Below are positions 36,721 through 43,819 of a DNA stretch of 43,819 nt, in pieces. Below the pieces are notes generated by a model. The model ran no database searches, was not told the DNA's origin, and was given only the letters and a program-made list of their open reading frames with translations. The stretch is taken from the NCBI GenBank assembly GCA_016936575.1, contig JAFGXQ010000219.1, positions 1 to 43,819 on the forward strand. Direction: 5' to 3'. The stretch comes from Deltaproteobacteria bacterium. Its GTDB lineage: Bacteria > Myxococcota_A > Polyangia > JAAYKL01. The translations under genes were made by a program, and so were the position numbers. Numbering within the stretch: the first letter of the stretch is position 1; each line of letters opens with the position of its first letter.

Positions 36721-37386
36721 TCAGTTCGACTTACTACTATCTTTTTTAAAATATGAAAGTACAAATTTTTCAATATCGGCAGGAATGTCCGCTAAGAAAT
36801 CCGGTGACATCTTGCTGAGCCGCTCCCGGTCCTGATACCCCCAGGTTACCGCCACCACCGGGATATTCACTTTCTTGGACGCCTCGATATCTCGGCCTTC
36901 GTCACCAACGTATATCACGGAATCATTAGACAAATTCATTTTCTTCATCAACCGCTTCAATGTTCGATGTTTACCGAATAAATTTTTGGCTGCATGAACG
37001 AAATCAAATTTTTCAAGCACGCCGTTGGTCACCAGACAGGACTGAACATTACTTCGTGAATTCGATGTAACAATGCCCAGATGAATTCCCGCCGCGCGCA
37101 ATCGTTCCAGCATATGAATGATTCCGTCAAACAATTGGATGGCTTCGATTTCCTTCGACATCTCGTTGCGGGCTTTCGCAAGTACGACCGGCAGCTTGTA
37201 CAGCGGAAACTCCAGGTACCGGAACAACTCCGGCGCGGACAACTTTTTCAACCTGGGAACTTCAGTATCAGTAACGGTTTTGTAGCCGTACTGAGGGGCC
37301 AGCATGTTGCTGAGTCGAACAGAAAGACCGAACGAATCTACCAATGTTCCATCAAAATCAAAAATTACAGTATTCACACTCGACAT
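36721..37386 (-). CDS. HAD-superfamily phosphatase (phosphoglycolate phosphatase-like)
   Basis: About 221 residues from the ATG at 37386, which follows GGGAGAGCGA; an upstream in-frame ATG at 37425 lacks a comparable site. Motif I is FDFDGTLVDS with the nucleophile and general-acid aspartates, motif II lies in LGIVTSNSRSNV, motif III is the lysine in the HRTLKRL segment, and motif IV is VGDEGRDIEAS. The cap domain has the size of the Gph/PGP class. Substrate is not decided by sequence; phosphoglycolate, pyrophosphate or another small phosphate ester are candidates. It lies 45 bases ahead of sdhC on the same strand. Confidence 0.9.
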   Translation of the reverse strand: MSSVNTVIFDFDGTLVDSFGLSVRLSNMLAPQYGYKTVTDTEVPRLKKLSAPELFRYLEFPLYKLPVVLAKARNEMSKEIEAIQLFDGIIHMLERLRAAGIHLGIVTSNSRSNVQSCLVTNGVLEKFDFVHAAKNLFGKHRTLKRLMKKMNLSNDSVIYVGDEGRDIEASKKVNIPVVAVTWGYQDRERLSKMSPDFLADIPADIEKFVLSYFKKDSSKSN

Positions 37387-37723
37387 TCGCTCTCCCAGGA
37401 TGACGTGCGTCTTTTGCGTCACCATATGTTTTTATGTTTTTTTTCGCAACCGTCAAAGAAAAGCAATGAAGAGAATTGCGCTCGTGCGGTTAATGCATAT
37501 CTTTATGCCATGGCTTTTAACTCTCTCTGCAACACGGTATCTTCCGCTATTTCGGATAGAAGCCATTTCCATTCACAGCAGCCGATATCGTTTATACAAC
37601 CCATCAAACAGAAGCACAGTTTTTTTGATTTCGCTCCCTGCGACGGGAACAGAAAAATCAAGGTTCCATCATTCCGACGCCGGAAGAAGTTACCATGCTG
37701 TGGTTCTAAAGAAGGAGTGATTT
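37387..37723. other. Intergenic region with no gene recognised
   Basis: This 337-base stretch between the HAD gene and the small plus-strand gene is divergent and probably contains both promoters. Open frames that cross it lack ribosome sites, family similarity or a clear start. Apart from the AAGAAGGAG ribosome site at its right end I see nothing in it. Confidence 0.5.
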
Positions 37724-38083
37724 ATGGCAACACAAGTTTCGTTTACGAAGTACGAGAATGACATGATTCATCAATTCCGCAACCAGATCAACGGCGCGGA
37801 ATCCAGCGAAGACGTTCGCAAGTTCTTTGACTACGCGGTACGGGAACTATGCAACAAAATTTTTGAAGGCGACGTTCAGTTGAAACAGCAGGATTTCAAC
37901 TTTTCACAGGGAGATAACCTGTTTCAGATACACAAAAGATTGCTGAATACAGAAGCGTTCAAACAGGCATGGGACAATTCGGACCTACCTAATATTGTGG
38001 AGCGGTTCGCACAGACTGCCAATCATCGGCTCATCCATCTTGAAAAGCACAAAGAAAAAACCAATCTTAAAATCAGAAGATAG
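37724..38083 (+). CDS. Small uncharacterised protein
   Basis: 119 residues, soluble, helical and rich in Gln, Asn and charged residues; no signal peptide. It is called because of a strong AAGAAGGAG 6 bases before the ATG and because it fills the space exactly between neighbours. Visible pieces are MIHQFRNQINGAESSEDVRKFFDYAVRELCNKIFEGDV and a basic C-terminus LKIRR. It is convergent with the GMP synthase gene, with one base between the stops. I do not recognise the family. Confidence 0.8.
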   Translation: MATQVSFTKYENDMIHQFRNQINGAESSEDVRKFFDYAVRELCNKIFEGDVQLKQQDFNFSQGDNLFQIHKRLLNTEAFKQAWDNSDLPNIVERFAQTANHRLIHLEKHKEKTNLKIRR

Positions 38084-38084
38084 G

Positions 38085-39905
38085 TTATTCCCACTCAATG
38101 GTTCCCGGTGGTTTCGACGTCAAATCCAACGCCAATCCGCATACTCCCTGAATATTCATGACGTGTTCACGCAGCTCAAGCACCAGCTCCGCGGGCAGGG
38201 ACGCCGCAGTTGCCGTCATGGCGCGCTCGGAATGAATCGGCCGTACAACGCACAATTCGCTGCCCACGCCATTGATCATCAATGGGATAAACACGGTGGG
38301 GCACTGCCAGATAGAATCGTACAATCCGTGTTTGCGCAGCCCGTTCATCACCAGCGCATCCGCCTCCCGCAACATATCCAGCCGCGCTTTGGTCATCGTT
38401 GCCGCCAGCGGCACCGCCTCGGTCACAGCAACGTCATTCAGGTTCCAGATGCAGCGATTAATGCCCGGCACTTCCTTAAAAATTCGTCCGGCGGTTTCCT
38501 GTAACTTTTCAAATGTGGTTTCACCGTTCAAAATCACCGGATGCTCATATGTGCGCAGGTCCGCCTTCACCCCAACGGATTTCACCGGAAGGGCCAATGC
38601 GGTAAGTCCGTACTCGCTCGCTACCTTGTTGGAATGGGCGGTCGCCTCAGCCAGGTCGTCCACCGCGGCGCCGTCACTGCATAGCAGACGAACCCCCAGC
38701 CCCGGTCCGGGGAACGGATGACGCCATACCGCTTTTTTCTCAATTCCCAACATTTCGCCCAGCTCGCGCACTTCCACTTTGTACAGATCCGCCAGCGGCT
38801 CAATCACTTTTCCCTGTTTGATTAATTCATCGATCACCGGAACGCGATTGTGGTGAGTCTTGATGGTATCGGACCTTTTTGTGGCGCCGGTCTCAATGGT
38901 ATCGGGATAAATGGTCCCCTGACCGAGCAGATGATCTTCGATTCCGAGTTCACGCGCTTTTTTGTCGAACACTTCAACAAAGGTGTTACCGATGATTTTT
39001 CGTTTTTCCTCGGGAGAGATTTCATCCCCCAGCGCTGTCAGAAAGTCTTCTGTGGCATCGTAAAAATGAAAGTTGGTGTCCAGCCCGAGCGCTTTGTACA
39101 TCTCAACCACGTTTTTGCTCTCATCTTTTCGCATCAATCCATTGTCGATGTGCAGCAGATGCAGTCGTTCATTCCCGATGGCCTTCGCAAACAGCTTTGC
39201 CGCCACAGTGGAGTCCACGCCGCCGGAAGCAAGAAGAAATACCGACCCTTCGCCCACCTGCTCGCGAATGCGATCCACCTGACCGGCCAGATAACTCGAC
39301 ATGGTCCAAGAAGGCTCACACCCGCATATTTTCTTTACAAAGTTCGAAATCAGCACATCGCCGTTCGGGGTGTCGTCTACTTCGGGATGAAACTGTACGC
39401 CGTAACGCTTGTGAATATCAGAGCCGATGGCCGCATACCCGTGCTTTTTCCCGCCTTCTTCAAGGGTGGTGTATCCGAATTCCTCAAACCCCTCGCCCAC
39501 CTTCACAACCGAATCATTATGGCTCATCCACACCTGCTCCACCGGGTTCAACCCTTCGAACAACGGATGGTCCACCGATTTATGAAAATTGGCGTGGCCC
39601 CACTCCCGACCGTGAAACGCGATTTCGCCGCCGTAATGATGGGCGATTTCCTGATGGCCGAAACACAGCCCCAAAATGGGTACGTCGACCCCAAGAATAG
39701 CCCGATTCAACCCGGGTTCATCTCCCTGGGACGTGAGCGCAGGGCTCCCTGACAGAATAATCCCTTTGTACCCGGCCAGCTCTTCTACAGAATCTTCAGG
39801 TTGTTTGATTTCGGCCAGAACACTCAGCCGTCGAACTTTATTTGCGATGAGGTGCGCGTACTGCCCACCGAAATCAATTACCGCTATCGCGTCGTACTTT
39901 TTCAT
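38085..39905 (-). CDS. guaA: GMP synthase (glutamine-hydrolysing), long eukaryote-like form
   Basis: 606 residues, against about 525 in E. coli. It aminates XMP to GMP. The glutaminase domain has nucleophile Cys81 (GLCFGHQE) and His173/Glu175 (FHPEV). The ATP-pyrophosphatase P-loop is SGGVDST at 227-233. After GPGLGVRLLC (about 399-409) an extra segment of about 95 residues precedes the last dimerisation domain, containing ALPVKSVGVKADLRTY, comparable to LPIKTVGVQGDCRSY of human GMPS. The end is DLTSKPPGTIEWE, nearly the human DLTSKPPGTTEWE. This is the two-subdomain dimerisation form known from eukaryotes and some bacteria. AAGGATACAACT precedes the ATG. Confidence 0.96.
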   Translation of the reverse strand: MKKYDAIAVIDFGGQYAHLIANKVRRLSVLAEIKQPEDSVEELAGYKGIILSGSPALTSQGDEPGLNRAILGVDVPILGLCFGHQEIAHHYGGEIAFHGREWGHANFHKSVDHPLFEGLNPVEQVWMSHNDSVVKVGEGFEEFGYTTLEEGGKKHGYAAIGSDIHKRYGVQFHPEVDDTPNGDVLISNFVKKICGCEPSWTMSSYLAGQVDRIREQVGEGSVFLLASGGVDSTVAAKLFAKAIGNERLHLLHIDNGLMRKDESKNVVEMYKALGLDTNFHFYDATEDFLTALGDEISPEEKRKIIGNTFVEVFDKKARELGIEDHLLGQGTIYPDTIETGATKRSDTIKTHHNRVPVIDELIKQGKVIEPLADLYKVEVRELGEMLGIEKKAVWRHPFPGPGLGVRLLCSDGAAVDDLAEATAHSNKVASEYGLTALALPVKSVGVKADLRTYEHPVILNGETTFEKLQETAGRIFKEVPGINRCIWNLNDVAVTEAVPLAATMTKARLDMLREADALVMNGLRKHGLYDSIWQCPTVFIPLMINGVGSELCVVRPIHSERAMTATAASLPAELVLELREHVMNIQGVCGLALDLTSKPPGTIEWE

Positions 39906-40144
39906 AGTTGTATCCTTAAAACAATCAACTCGTCAAAACAATCAACTCGTCCTCATCCGCTCCCCCAAAAGCGCAACCGCAGGAAACAGATTTCACGTCA
40001 TACAACAAATTTTATTTCGATAGAAGACGCTAAACAGAAAAAGACATTGGGAACAGTAAAGTACAATTAACACTGTTGTTCCGAACCCAAACGATGATAC
40101 ATTTAAATCAAACCACGTAGTTTTATCGAAAGTAAGGAGTCTCC

Positions 40145-42334
40145 ATGCGTTTTCGAGCGGTTGTCATCTTGTGTTTCGGCGTCGCCATTGCCTGTAAAAA
40201 CGAAAGCAAAATTCCCACCGTTGAGTTTGACTCGCAAACCACCTGGTCCAGCGATGACAGCGATTCAACCGAACCGGTAAGCAGCGACTCAACCGATACA
40301 ACCACTTCGGTGTCAACGGACAGCGAGTCAGAAACATCATCAGATACGGATACCGGCACAACGACTGATTCAGAAATTATTGTCAGCGAATTCGGCCCCA
40401 TCGTGACAATCGTGTCGCCACCGGCTCCCGAGTTGGCTACACTGACGAGTGACGAAATCATTACAACCAATCAACTGTCTGTGGAATGCGAGGTGCTGCC
40501 CAATCCGGACACCGGCAAATCGGTGGATTCCCAGTCGGTGCAGATATCAGTGACCTCGGGAGATATCACGCGAACCGCGACTGCCGCACTGGACACCCAA
40601 AGCAATCTGTATTCAGCAGTTTTATACGTGGGCGATTTCTTAAATGGAGAGGTCGAAATTACCTGCACCGCGTCAGTTCTGGCGTCACCGCCCGCGGCGG
40701 GGGAAGCGCAGCGAATCACGTATGTCGACCATGGACCGGAGATTGCGTTTTATCTGCCCGAAGACAGCTCATCCCACGGCGGTGCGGTGGAACTGCAGTT
40801 TCAAGTATTTCGCAACCCGGTGGCCGCACCCGACCCGGGAGCCAATATTCAATGGAACGATCTGGAAGTATGGCTGAGCGGAAAAGAAATCAGCGCCCTG
40901 GTGTCACCGTCGCAGTCACAATTCAACCTGTTCAGCGGAACCATATTCTTCGATGACGCCATCTTCGAACCGTCTATAGACGGAATCAACAGCATTATCG
41001 TTCGGGCGCCCAACAGCCGCACGCCGGATTCAGTCGTTCGCGAAGCAAGCGTTTCGTTTGTGGCGGATTCCACCGGGCCCGTGATTTCGCCCTCTTCTCC
41101 GACAGCCGGCGAGATTCTGGGGGGGCAGGTACAGATTACCGCAACCGTTTCTGATTCCTCGGGCGTTGACCCGCTAAGCGTGGTTGCCACGATTGCCGGA
41201 GAAATCGATATTCAACTCGCATATATCGGCGGCGTCACCTATCGCGGTCTGTTTGACAGCCGCGTGCTGCCCCACGATATGATTTACCCGAATATTACAA
41301 TTCGCGCGCAGGATGAACTCGGAAATCAAAGCGCGTACGGATTTATAGTCGCACTCGACAATCGCGCGCCGCTGATCAGTCTGGATCCGCCATCCGTGCG
41401 GGAAACCCGAATCAATGCCCTGTACGGCAATACCGAATGTTCGTGGATGTTCGACCCTCTCGGGGGCTGGGATCCATCAGGTATAGACCCTCAGTACAGC
41501 GATGCCGCGAATGACGGAGAGTGTGTTTCTCAATTGTTCAAACTGCGTGCGCGAATTGAAGATCTCGGGAATGAACTCACCTGGATTCCGGGTATCGAAA
41601 CACCCAAATCCGGCGCCAATCCGAACTCGGTTCAGATGTTCATTCTCGACGACGAGACCGGTGCAGTGATTGTGGATACCAACAACGACGGGTATTGCGA
41701 CAGCATCAATCCGCTGCTTTCCCCGTCGCTGATTTCTTCTGCAACAAACGAAGTGATTCTCGTGAATATGGCGGGATTGCAGCCGTCGGGGAACGCCAAC
41801 TTCACCCATCTTCCTGCGGTGTCCGACGCCCAACCGGCATTTGATCTGTCGGAAGGGAGTCCCGAAAACAGCTGCACTCAGGGGTCCGCAACCGGTGTAC
41901 CGCTGCAGCTCTGTGCAAGCAGCCCCGCCACCCGTATCATTCCGGCAGGAAACGGCGCAGCCGGCATTTTCACGGTTCCGCCTTCCCAGAACGAAAACTG
42001 CATGGGCACGCCTCTGGATTCCGTTGCTTCGAACATTGAAGACGGTTGGATTTGCGTTGCGGTAACCGCTGCCGACAACTTGGGCAATGTGGGAATCTCA
42101 GCGCCGTTGCGCGTTTGCGTGGATCACGACGGCGACGGCGCGGAATGCCCTCCGTGGGGAACCATCACGACAGACGACCTTCCTGACTGCACCGGAACAT
42201 TCGACGATGCCACCGAAATCACGAACCCCACACAAAACTGTTCACTCCGCGAACACGACCTCGCCGCCCCGCCGGAGTATCCGCGATCACTCCTGTTCGA
42301 AGATTATCCTCAATTTCAGTTGATTACCCCGTGA
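40145..42334 (+). CDS. Large lipoprotein with Ser/Thr/Asp stalk and Ig-like/calcium-site modules
   Basis: 729 residues; AAGGAG lies just before the ATG. The signal ends VAIAC (Cys17). Residues about 25-80 are a Ser/Thr/Asp-rich stalk. The remainder (about 85-700) is beta-rich with repeats like STGPVISPSSPTAGEILGGQVQITATVSDSSG and DNRAPLISLDPPS, the cadherin/big-type Ig-like signature seen in surface adhesion modules. The C-terminal 230 residues have Cys pairs and a DHDGDGAEC calcium-loop-like piece. A cell-surface, lipid-anchored role is inferred. It lies 8 bases ahead of the AgmX-like lipoprotein and they are probably coexpressed. Confidence 0.82.
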   Translation: MRFRAVVILCFGVAIACKNESKIPTVEFDSQTTWSSDDSDSTEPVSSDSTDTTTSVSTDSESETSSDTDTGTTTDSEIIVSEFGPIVTIVSPPAPELATLTSDEIITTNQLSVECEVLPNPDTGKSVDSQSVQISVTSGDITRTATAALDTQSNLYSAVLYVGDFLNGEVEITCTASVLASPPAAGEAQRITYVDHGPEIAFYLPEDSSSHGGAVELQFQVFRNPVAAPDPGANIQWNDLEVWLSGKEISALVSPSQSQFNLFSGTIFFDDAIFEPSIDGINSIIVRAPNSRTPDSVVREASVSFVADSTGPVISPSSPTAGEILGGQVQITATVSDSSGVDPLSVVATIAGEIDIQLAYIGGVTYRGLFDSRVLPHDMIYPNITIRAQDELGNQSAYGFIVALDNRAPLISLDPPSVRETRINALYGNTECSWMFDPLGGWDPSGIDPQYSDAANDGECVSQLFKLRARIEDLGNELTWIPGIETPKSGANPNSVQMFILDDETGAVIVDTNNDGYCDSINPLLSPSLISSATNEVILVNMAGLQPSGNANFTHLPAVSDAQPAFDLSEGSPENSCTQGSATGVPLQLCASSPATRIIPAGNGAAGIFTVPPSQNENCMGTPLDSVASNIEDGWICVAVTAADNLGNVGISAPLRVCVDHDGDGAECPPWGTITTDDLPDCTGTFDDATEITNPTQNCSLREHDLAAPPEYPRSLLFEDYPQFQLITP

Positions 42335-42342
42335 GGTGCCCG

Positions 42343-42780
42343 ATGAAACATTTTGCCAAACTTATCGTTTTCATTTTTTTTCTGGGCTGCGGACCGGCAC
42401 AGACAGAGCCCGCCGATAGCAATTCCGGCGGGCTTGGATTACGGGGTGAACCAGCGGCTCCCTCACCCGGCGGCGGATACGCCCGGTATCCACGCGAATT
42501 TATCAAGGTCACCGTCCGCCAGAATATTGCAGCGGTGAGAGCGTGTTATGAACAGCAGCTCGACGCCCATCCGTCATTGAGCGGCACAGTGAAAATCAAA
42601 TTCATCATACAGGGAAACGGCACCGTGCAACTGGCGGCGGTTTCAGCATCTGACCTGAACAATGAAGCGGTTGAAACCTGCATCGCGAAAGCGGTGCGGG
42701 GATGGCGGTTTCCCCCGACATCTGACGGAAAGGTCGTGATTGTCACCTATCCGTTCAAACTGATTCCAGAACAGAAATAG
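42343..42780 (+). CDS. Small lipoprotein with AgmX/PglI-like C-terminal domain
   Basis: About 145 residues from the ATG at 42343, preceded by GAGGTG. The signal ends FFLGC (Cys16). A Gly/Pro linker is followed by a domain (about 55-145) with the pattern VRQNIAAVRACYEQQL, LSGTVKIKFIIQGNG, AVETCIAKAVRGWRFPP and VTYPFKL. This matches the TonB-C-like AgmX/PglI domain recognised in Myxococcus gliding proteins and many uncharacterised proteins of that phylum; the two Cys probably form a disulfide. The role in this pair is unknown. It follows the large lipoprotein with 8 bases between the stop and the start. Confidence 0.85.
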   Translation: MKHFAKLIVFIFFLGCGPAQTEPADSNSGGLGLRGEPAAPSPGGGYARYPREFIKVTVRQNIAAVRACYEQQLDAHPSLSGTVKIKFIIQGNGTVQLAAVSASDLNNEAVETCIAKAVRGWRFPPTSDGKVVIVTYPFKLIPEQK

Positions 42781-42954
42781 CTTATTTTTAACAAGACAGC
42801 ATTATGGAAAGCATCGTCGCGAATGCCGCATCTTGAGCGCCATGTCACAGTAACTTGGCAATGAACATTCTCCATCTCACAGTGCTGATTTAATAAAAGA
42901 GACTTTTCAGGGATCCGAAACGTATATTTGAGTACTCGGCGAATGATTTGTCCA

Positions 42955-42982
42955 TTGAGGTGATTATAACATGTGTTATAAT
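42955..42982 (+). promoter_or_regulatory. Promoter and palindromic operator of the toxin-antitoxin unit
   Basis: TTGAGG (42955-42960) and TATAAT (42977-42982) are separated by 16 bases, a good sigma-70-type promoter. A perfect 9-bp inverted repeat, ATTATAACA-TG-TGTTATAAT (42963-42982), overlaps the spacer and the whole -10 box. This is the expected place for autorepression by the AbrB-type antitoxin made from the gene just downstream. Confidence 0.7.
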
Positions 42983-43013
42983 AATATCAGAACCAGCTTT
43001 CTGGAGGATTAGA

Positions 43014-43238
43014 ATGACAGCTTTAAAAATAACGACCGTGGGAAACTCTGTGGGAGTTGTGTTGCCCAAAGAGGTGTTGGAAAAACTGCGAGTATCCAAA
43101 GGGGACAAGTTGTACCTGGTTGAAGAAGCGGATGGATACCGTCTTACTCCCTATGATGAAGAATTTATTCGGCAGATAGAGACCGCCGAAAACATTATGC
43201 GCGAAGACCGCGACGTGCTGAAAGTATTAGCAAAATGA
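43014..43238 (+). CDS. AbrB/MazE-type antitoxin
   Basis: 74 residues. GGAGG lies 7 bases before the ATG. Residues 1-45 form the swapped-hairpin AbrB DNA-binding domain (LKITTVGNSVGVVLPKEVLEKLRVSKGDKLYLVE). The acidic C-terminal tail (about 50-74, EEFIRQIETAENIMRED) would bind and block the toxin. Its stop overlaps the toxin start by ATGA. As in related modules it is expected to repress the promoter at 42955-42982 through the palindrome. An earlier in-frame start at 42948 would overlap the promoter and is rejected. Confidence 0.92.
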   Translation: MTALKITTVGNSVGVVLPKEVLEKLRVSKGDKLYLVEEADGYRLTPYDEEFIRQIETAENIMREDRDVLKVLAK

Positions 43239-43615
43239 ACTTCCCCGTTTGGATTCGCGACGACGTCGTCCTCGCACTTCATGAACGACAGCTGGCTGAA
43301 CACGGAGGAGCTCGCGATATTAGAGACACTGGACTATTAGACTCCGCATTGAACGCGCTCAGACAATTGTTCCACTACAAAAAAGCCGATCTCCACCATC
43401 TGGCAGCTGCCTACGGCTTTTCACTCGCGTCCAATCACCCGTTTGTGGACGGGAACAAACGCACAGCATACGTGTGTATGCGACTTTTTTTATGTTTAAA
43501 TGGTCTAGATATTGTGGCCACCAAAGAACAAAAAATTCGCGTTATGTTAGACCTGGCGAGAGGCAAAATCGATACAGAAGCGCTGGCGGATTGGCTGCGA
43601 AAGCACTCTGACTAA
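43235..43615 (+). CDS. doc: Doc-family toxin (Fic fold)
   Basis: 126 residues, the typical size of Doc. The Fic/Doc active-site motif HPFVDGNKRTA is at 68-78, with His68, Asp72, Asn74, Lys75 and Arg76. Doc toxins phosphorylate elongation factor EF-Tu and stop translation. The start lies inside the antitoxin stop (ATGA), so synthesis is coupled. The partner is an AbrB-type antitoxin rather than Phd, a combination also known in other bacteria. The last codons are followed with no gap by a short frame at 43616. Confidence 0.94.
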   Translation: MNFPVWIRDDVVLALHERQLAEHGGARDIRDTGLLDSALNALRQLFHYKKADLHHLAAAYGFSLASNHPFVDGNKRTAYVCMRLFLCLNGLDIVATKEQKIRVMLDLARGKIDTEALADWLRKHSD

Positions 43616-43753
43616 ATGGGTTTAATCGGGGTCGAACGCGCGAAATATATTGACACCAACGTAGTATTAAAAAACCTTGTTGAAATGTTACAGAAGGATG
43701 CCATTACAAAAAATTTGAACAGAGCTGCTGTTTTAGATAGTTCCCGTCCCTGA
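43616..43753 (+). CDS. Short frame directly behind the Doc stop, possible gene remnant
   Basis: 45 codons beginning at the ATG that touches the doc stop codon (TAA-ATG) and ending in TGA. It has no ribosome site of its own, but such adjacency allows reinitiation. It includes KYIDTNVVLK near the N-terminus, similar to the opening of PIN-domain toxins (YIDTNV), followed by an unrelated helical tail. Could be a degraded PIN fragment or noncoding. Low confidence. Confidence 0.3.
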   Translation: MGLIGVERAKYIDTNVVLKNLVEMLQKDAITKNLNRAAVLDSSRP

Positions 43754-43819
43754 ATGGGTAACCATTTGAATTCATGTTTAAATCCGGAAAATATCTGCAT
43801 AAAAAAAGGGCTGTTTTCG

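Noticed and set aside
37304..37720. Plus-strand frame across the HAD gene start and the intergenic region
   Set aside because: Overlaps the well-supported HAD gene, has no ribosome site and no family similarity.
40049..40082. Imperfect dyad GGGAACAGT...ACTGTTGTTCC ahead of the large lipoprotein
   Set aside because: Arms match only over 6 bp with uneven spacing; not distinguishable from chance.
43612..43800. Minus-strand frame at the right edge
   Set aside because: No ribosome site, no similarity, and it lies opposite the short frame following doc.

Overview
The window looks like chromosomal DNA of a Gram-negative bacterium from the myxobacterial/deltaproteobacterial side of the tree (Myxococcota, Bradymonadota or a relative). 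This is inference from gene content: many lipoproteins with Asp-rich stalks (DTDSD-type), an AgmX/PglI-like C-terminal domain, an OmpA protein with thrombospondin type-3 repeats, proteins with paired cyclic-nucleotide-binding domains, and a three-gene succinate dehydrogenase. A 2-oxoacid:ferredoxin oxidoreductase, a desulfoferrodoxin and a CxxCH/CxxxxCH cytochrome suggest an anaerobic or microaerobic life with occasional oxygen exposure. No phage, transposase or CRISPR genes were seen.

Layout. 0.2-4.7 kb (minus): a zinc-ribbon membrane protein, an O6-alkylguanine-DNA alkyltransferase and a hybrid histidine kinase. 4.8-6.6 kb (minus): an ammonium transporter followed by a PII protein, behind a consensus-matching sigma-54 promoter. 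6.9-10.8 kb (minus): a secreted beta-propeller lipoprotein and a TPR/double-cNMP-domain protein. 11.1-12.0 kb (plus): a single-domain response regulator and desulfoferrodoxin. 12.1-14.4 kb (minus): a heme-motif lipoprotein, hpt and purC. 14.6-22.7 kb: envelope proteins (three beta-barrel-like proteins including OmpA), a TerB-like protein, the fluoride channel CrcB/FluC, and a convergent pair of low-complexity proteins of unknown role. 22.9-25.9 kb (plus): a probable operon of a barrel protein, an NlpC/P60-like protein lacking its catalytic residues, tlyA, and a divergent RNase HII-like protein. 26.0-26.2 kb: tRNA-Gln, tRNA-Glu and a terminator.

26.2-29.0 kb (minus): korDABC with ATGA overlaps. 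29.2-31.6 kb: a tandem repeat array and two paralogous lipoproteins with 32 conserved cysteines each. 31.8-36.7 kb (minus): sdhCAB with a sulfatase-family lipoprotein directly behind it. 36.7-39.9 kb: a HAD phosphatase, a small unknown protein and a GMP synthase of the long, eukaryote-like form. 40.1-42.8 kb (plus): a large lipoprotein and a small AgmX-like lipoprotein. 43.0-43.8 kb: an AbrB-type antitoxin with a Doc toxin, a palindromic operator over the -10 box, and a short third reading frame.

Core metabolism here covers purine synthesis and salvage (purC, hpt, guaA), the 2-oxoglutarate and succinate steps of the TCA cycle (kor, sdh), and nitrogen uptake. The less ordinary material is the RNase HII-like gene next to tlyA, the twin Cys-rich lipoproteins, the PII protein with His at position 51, the GGLPG-repeat protein, and the toxin-antitoxin module. 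No single completely new system can be claimed from sequence alone; the best candidates are listed as findings.
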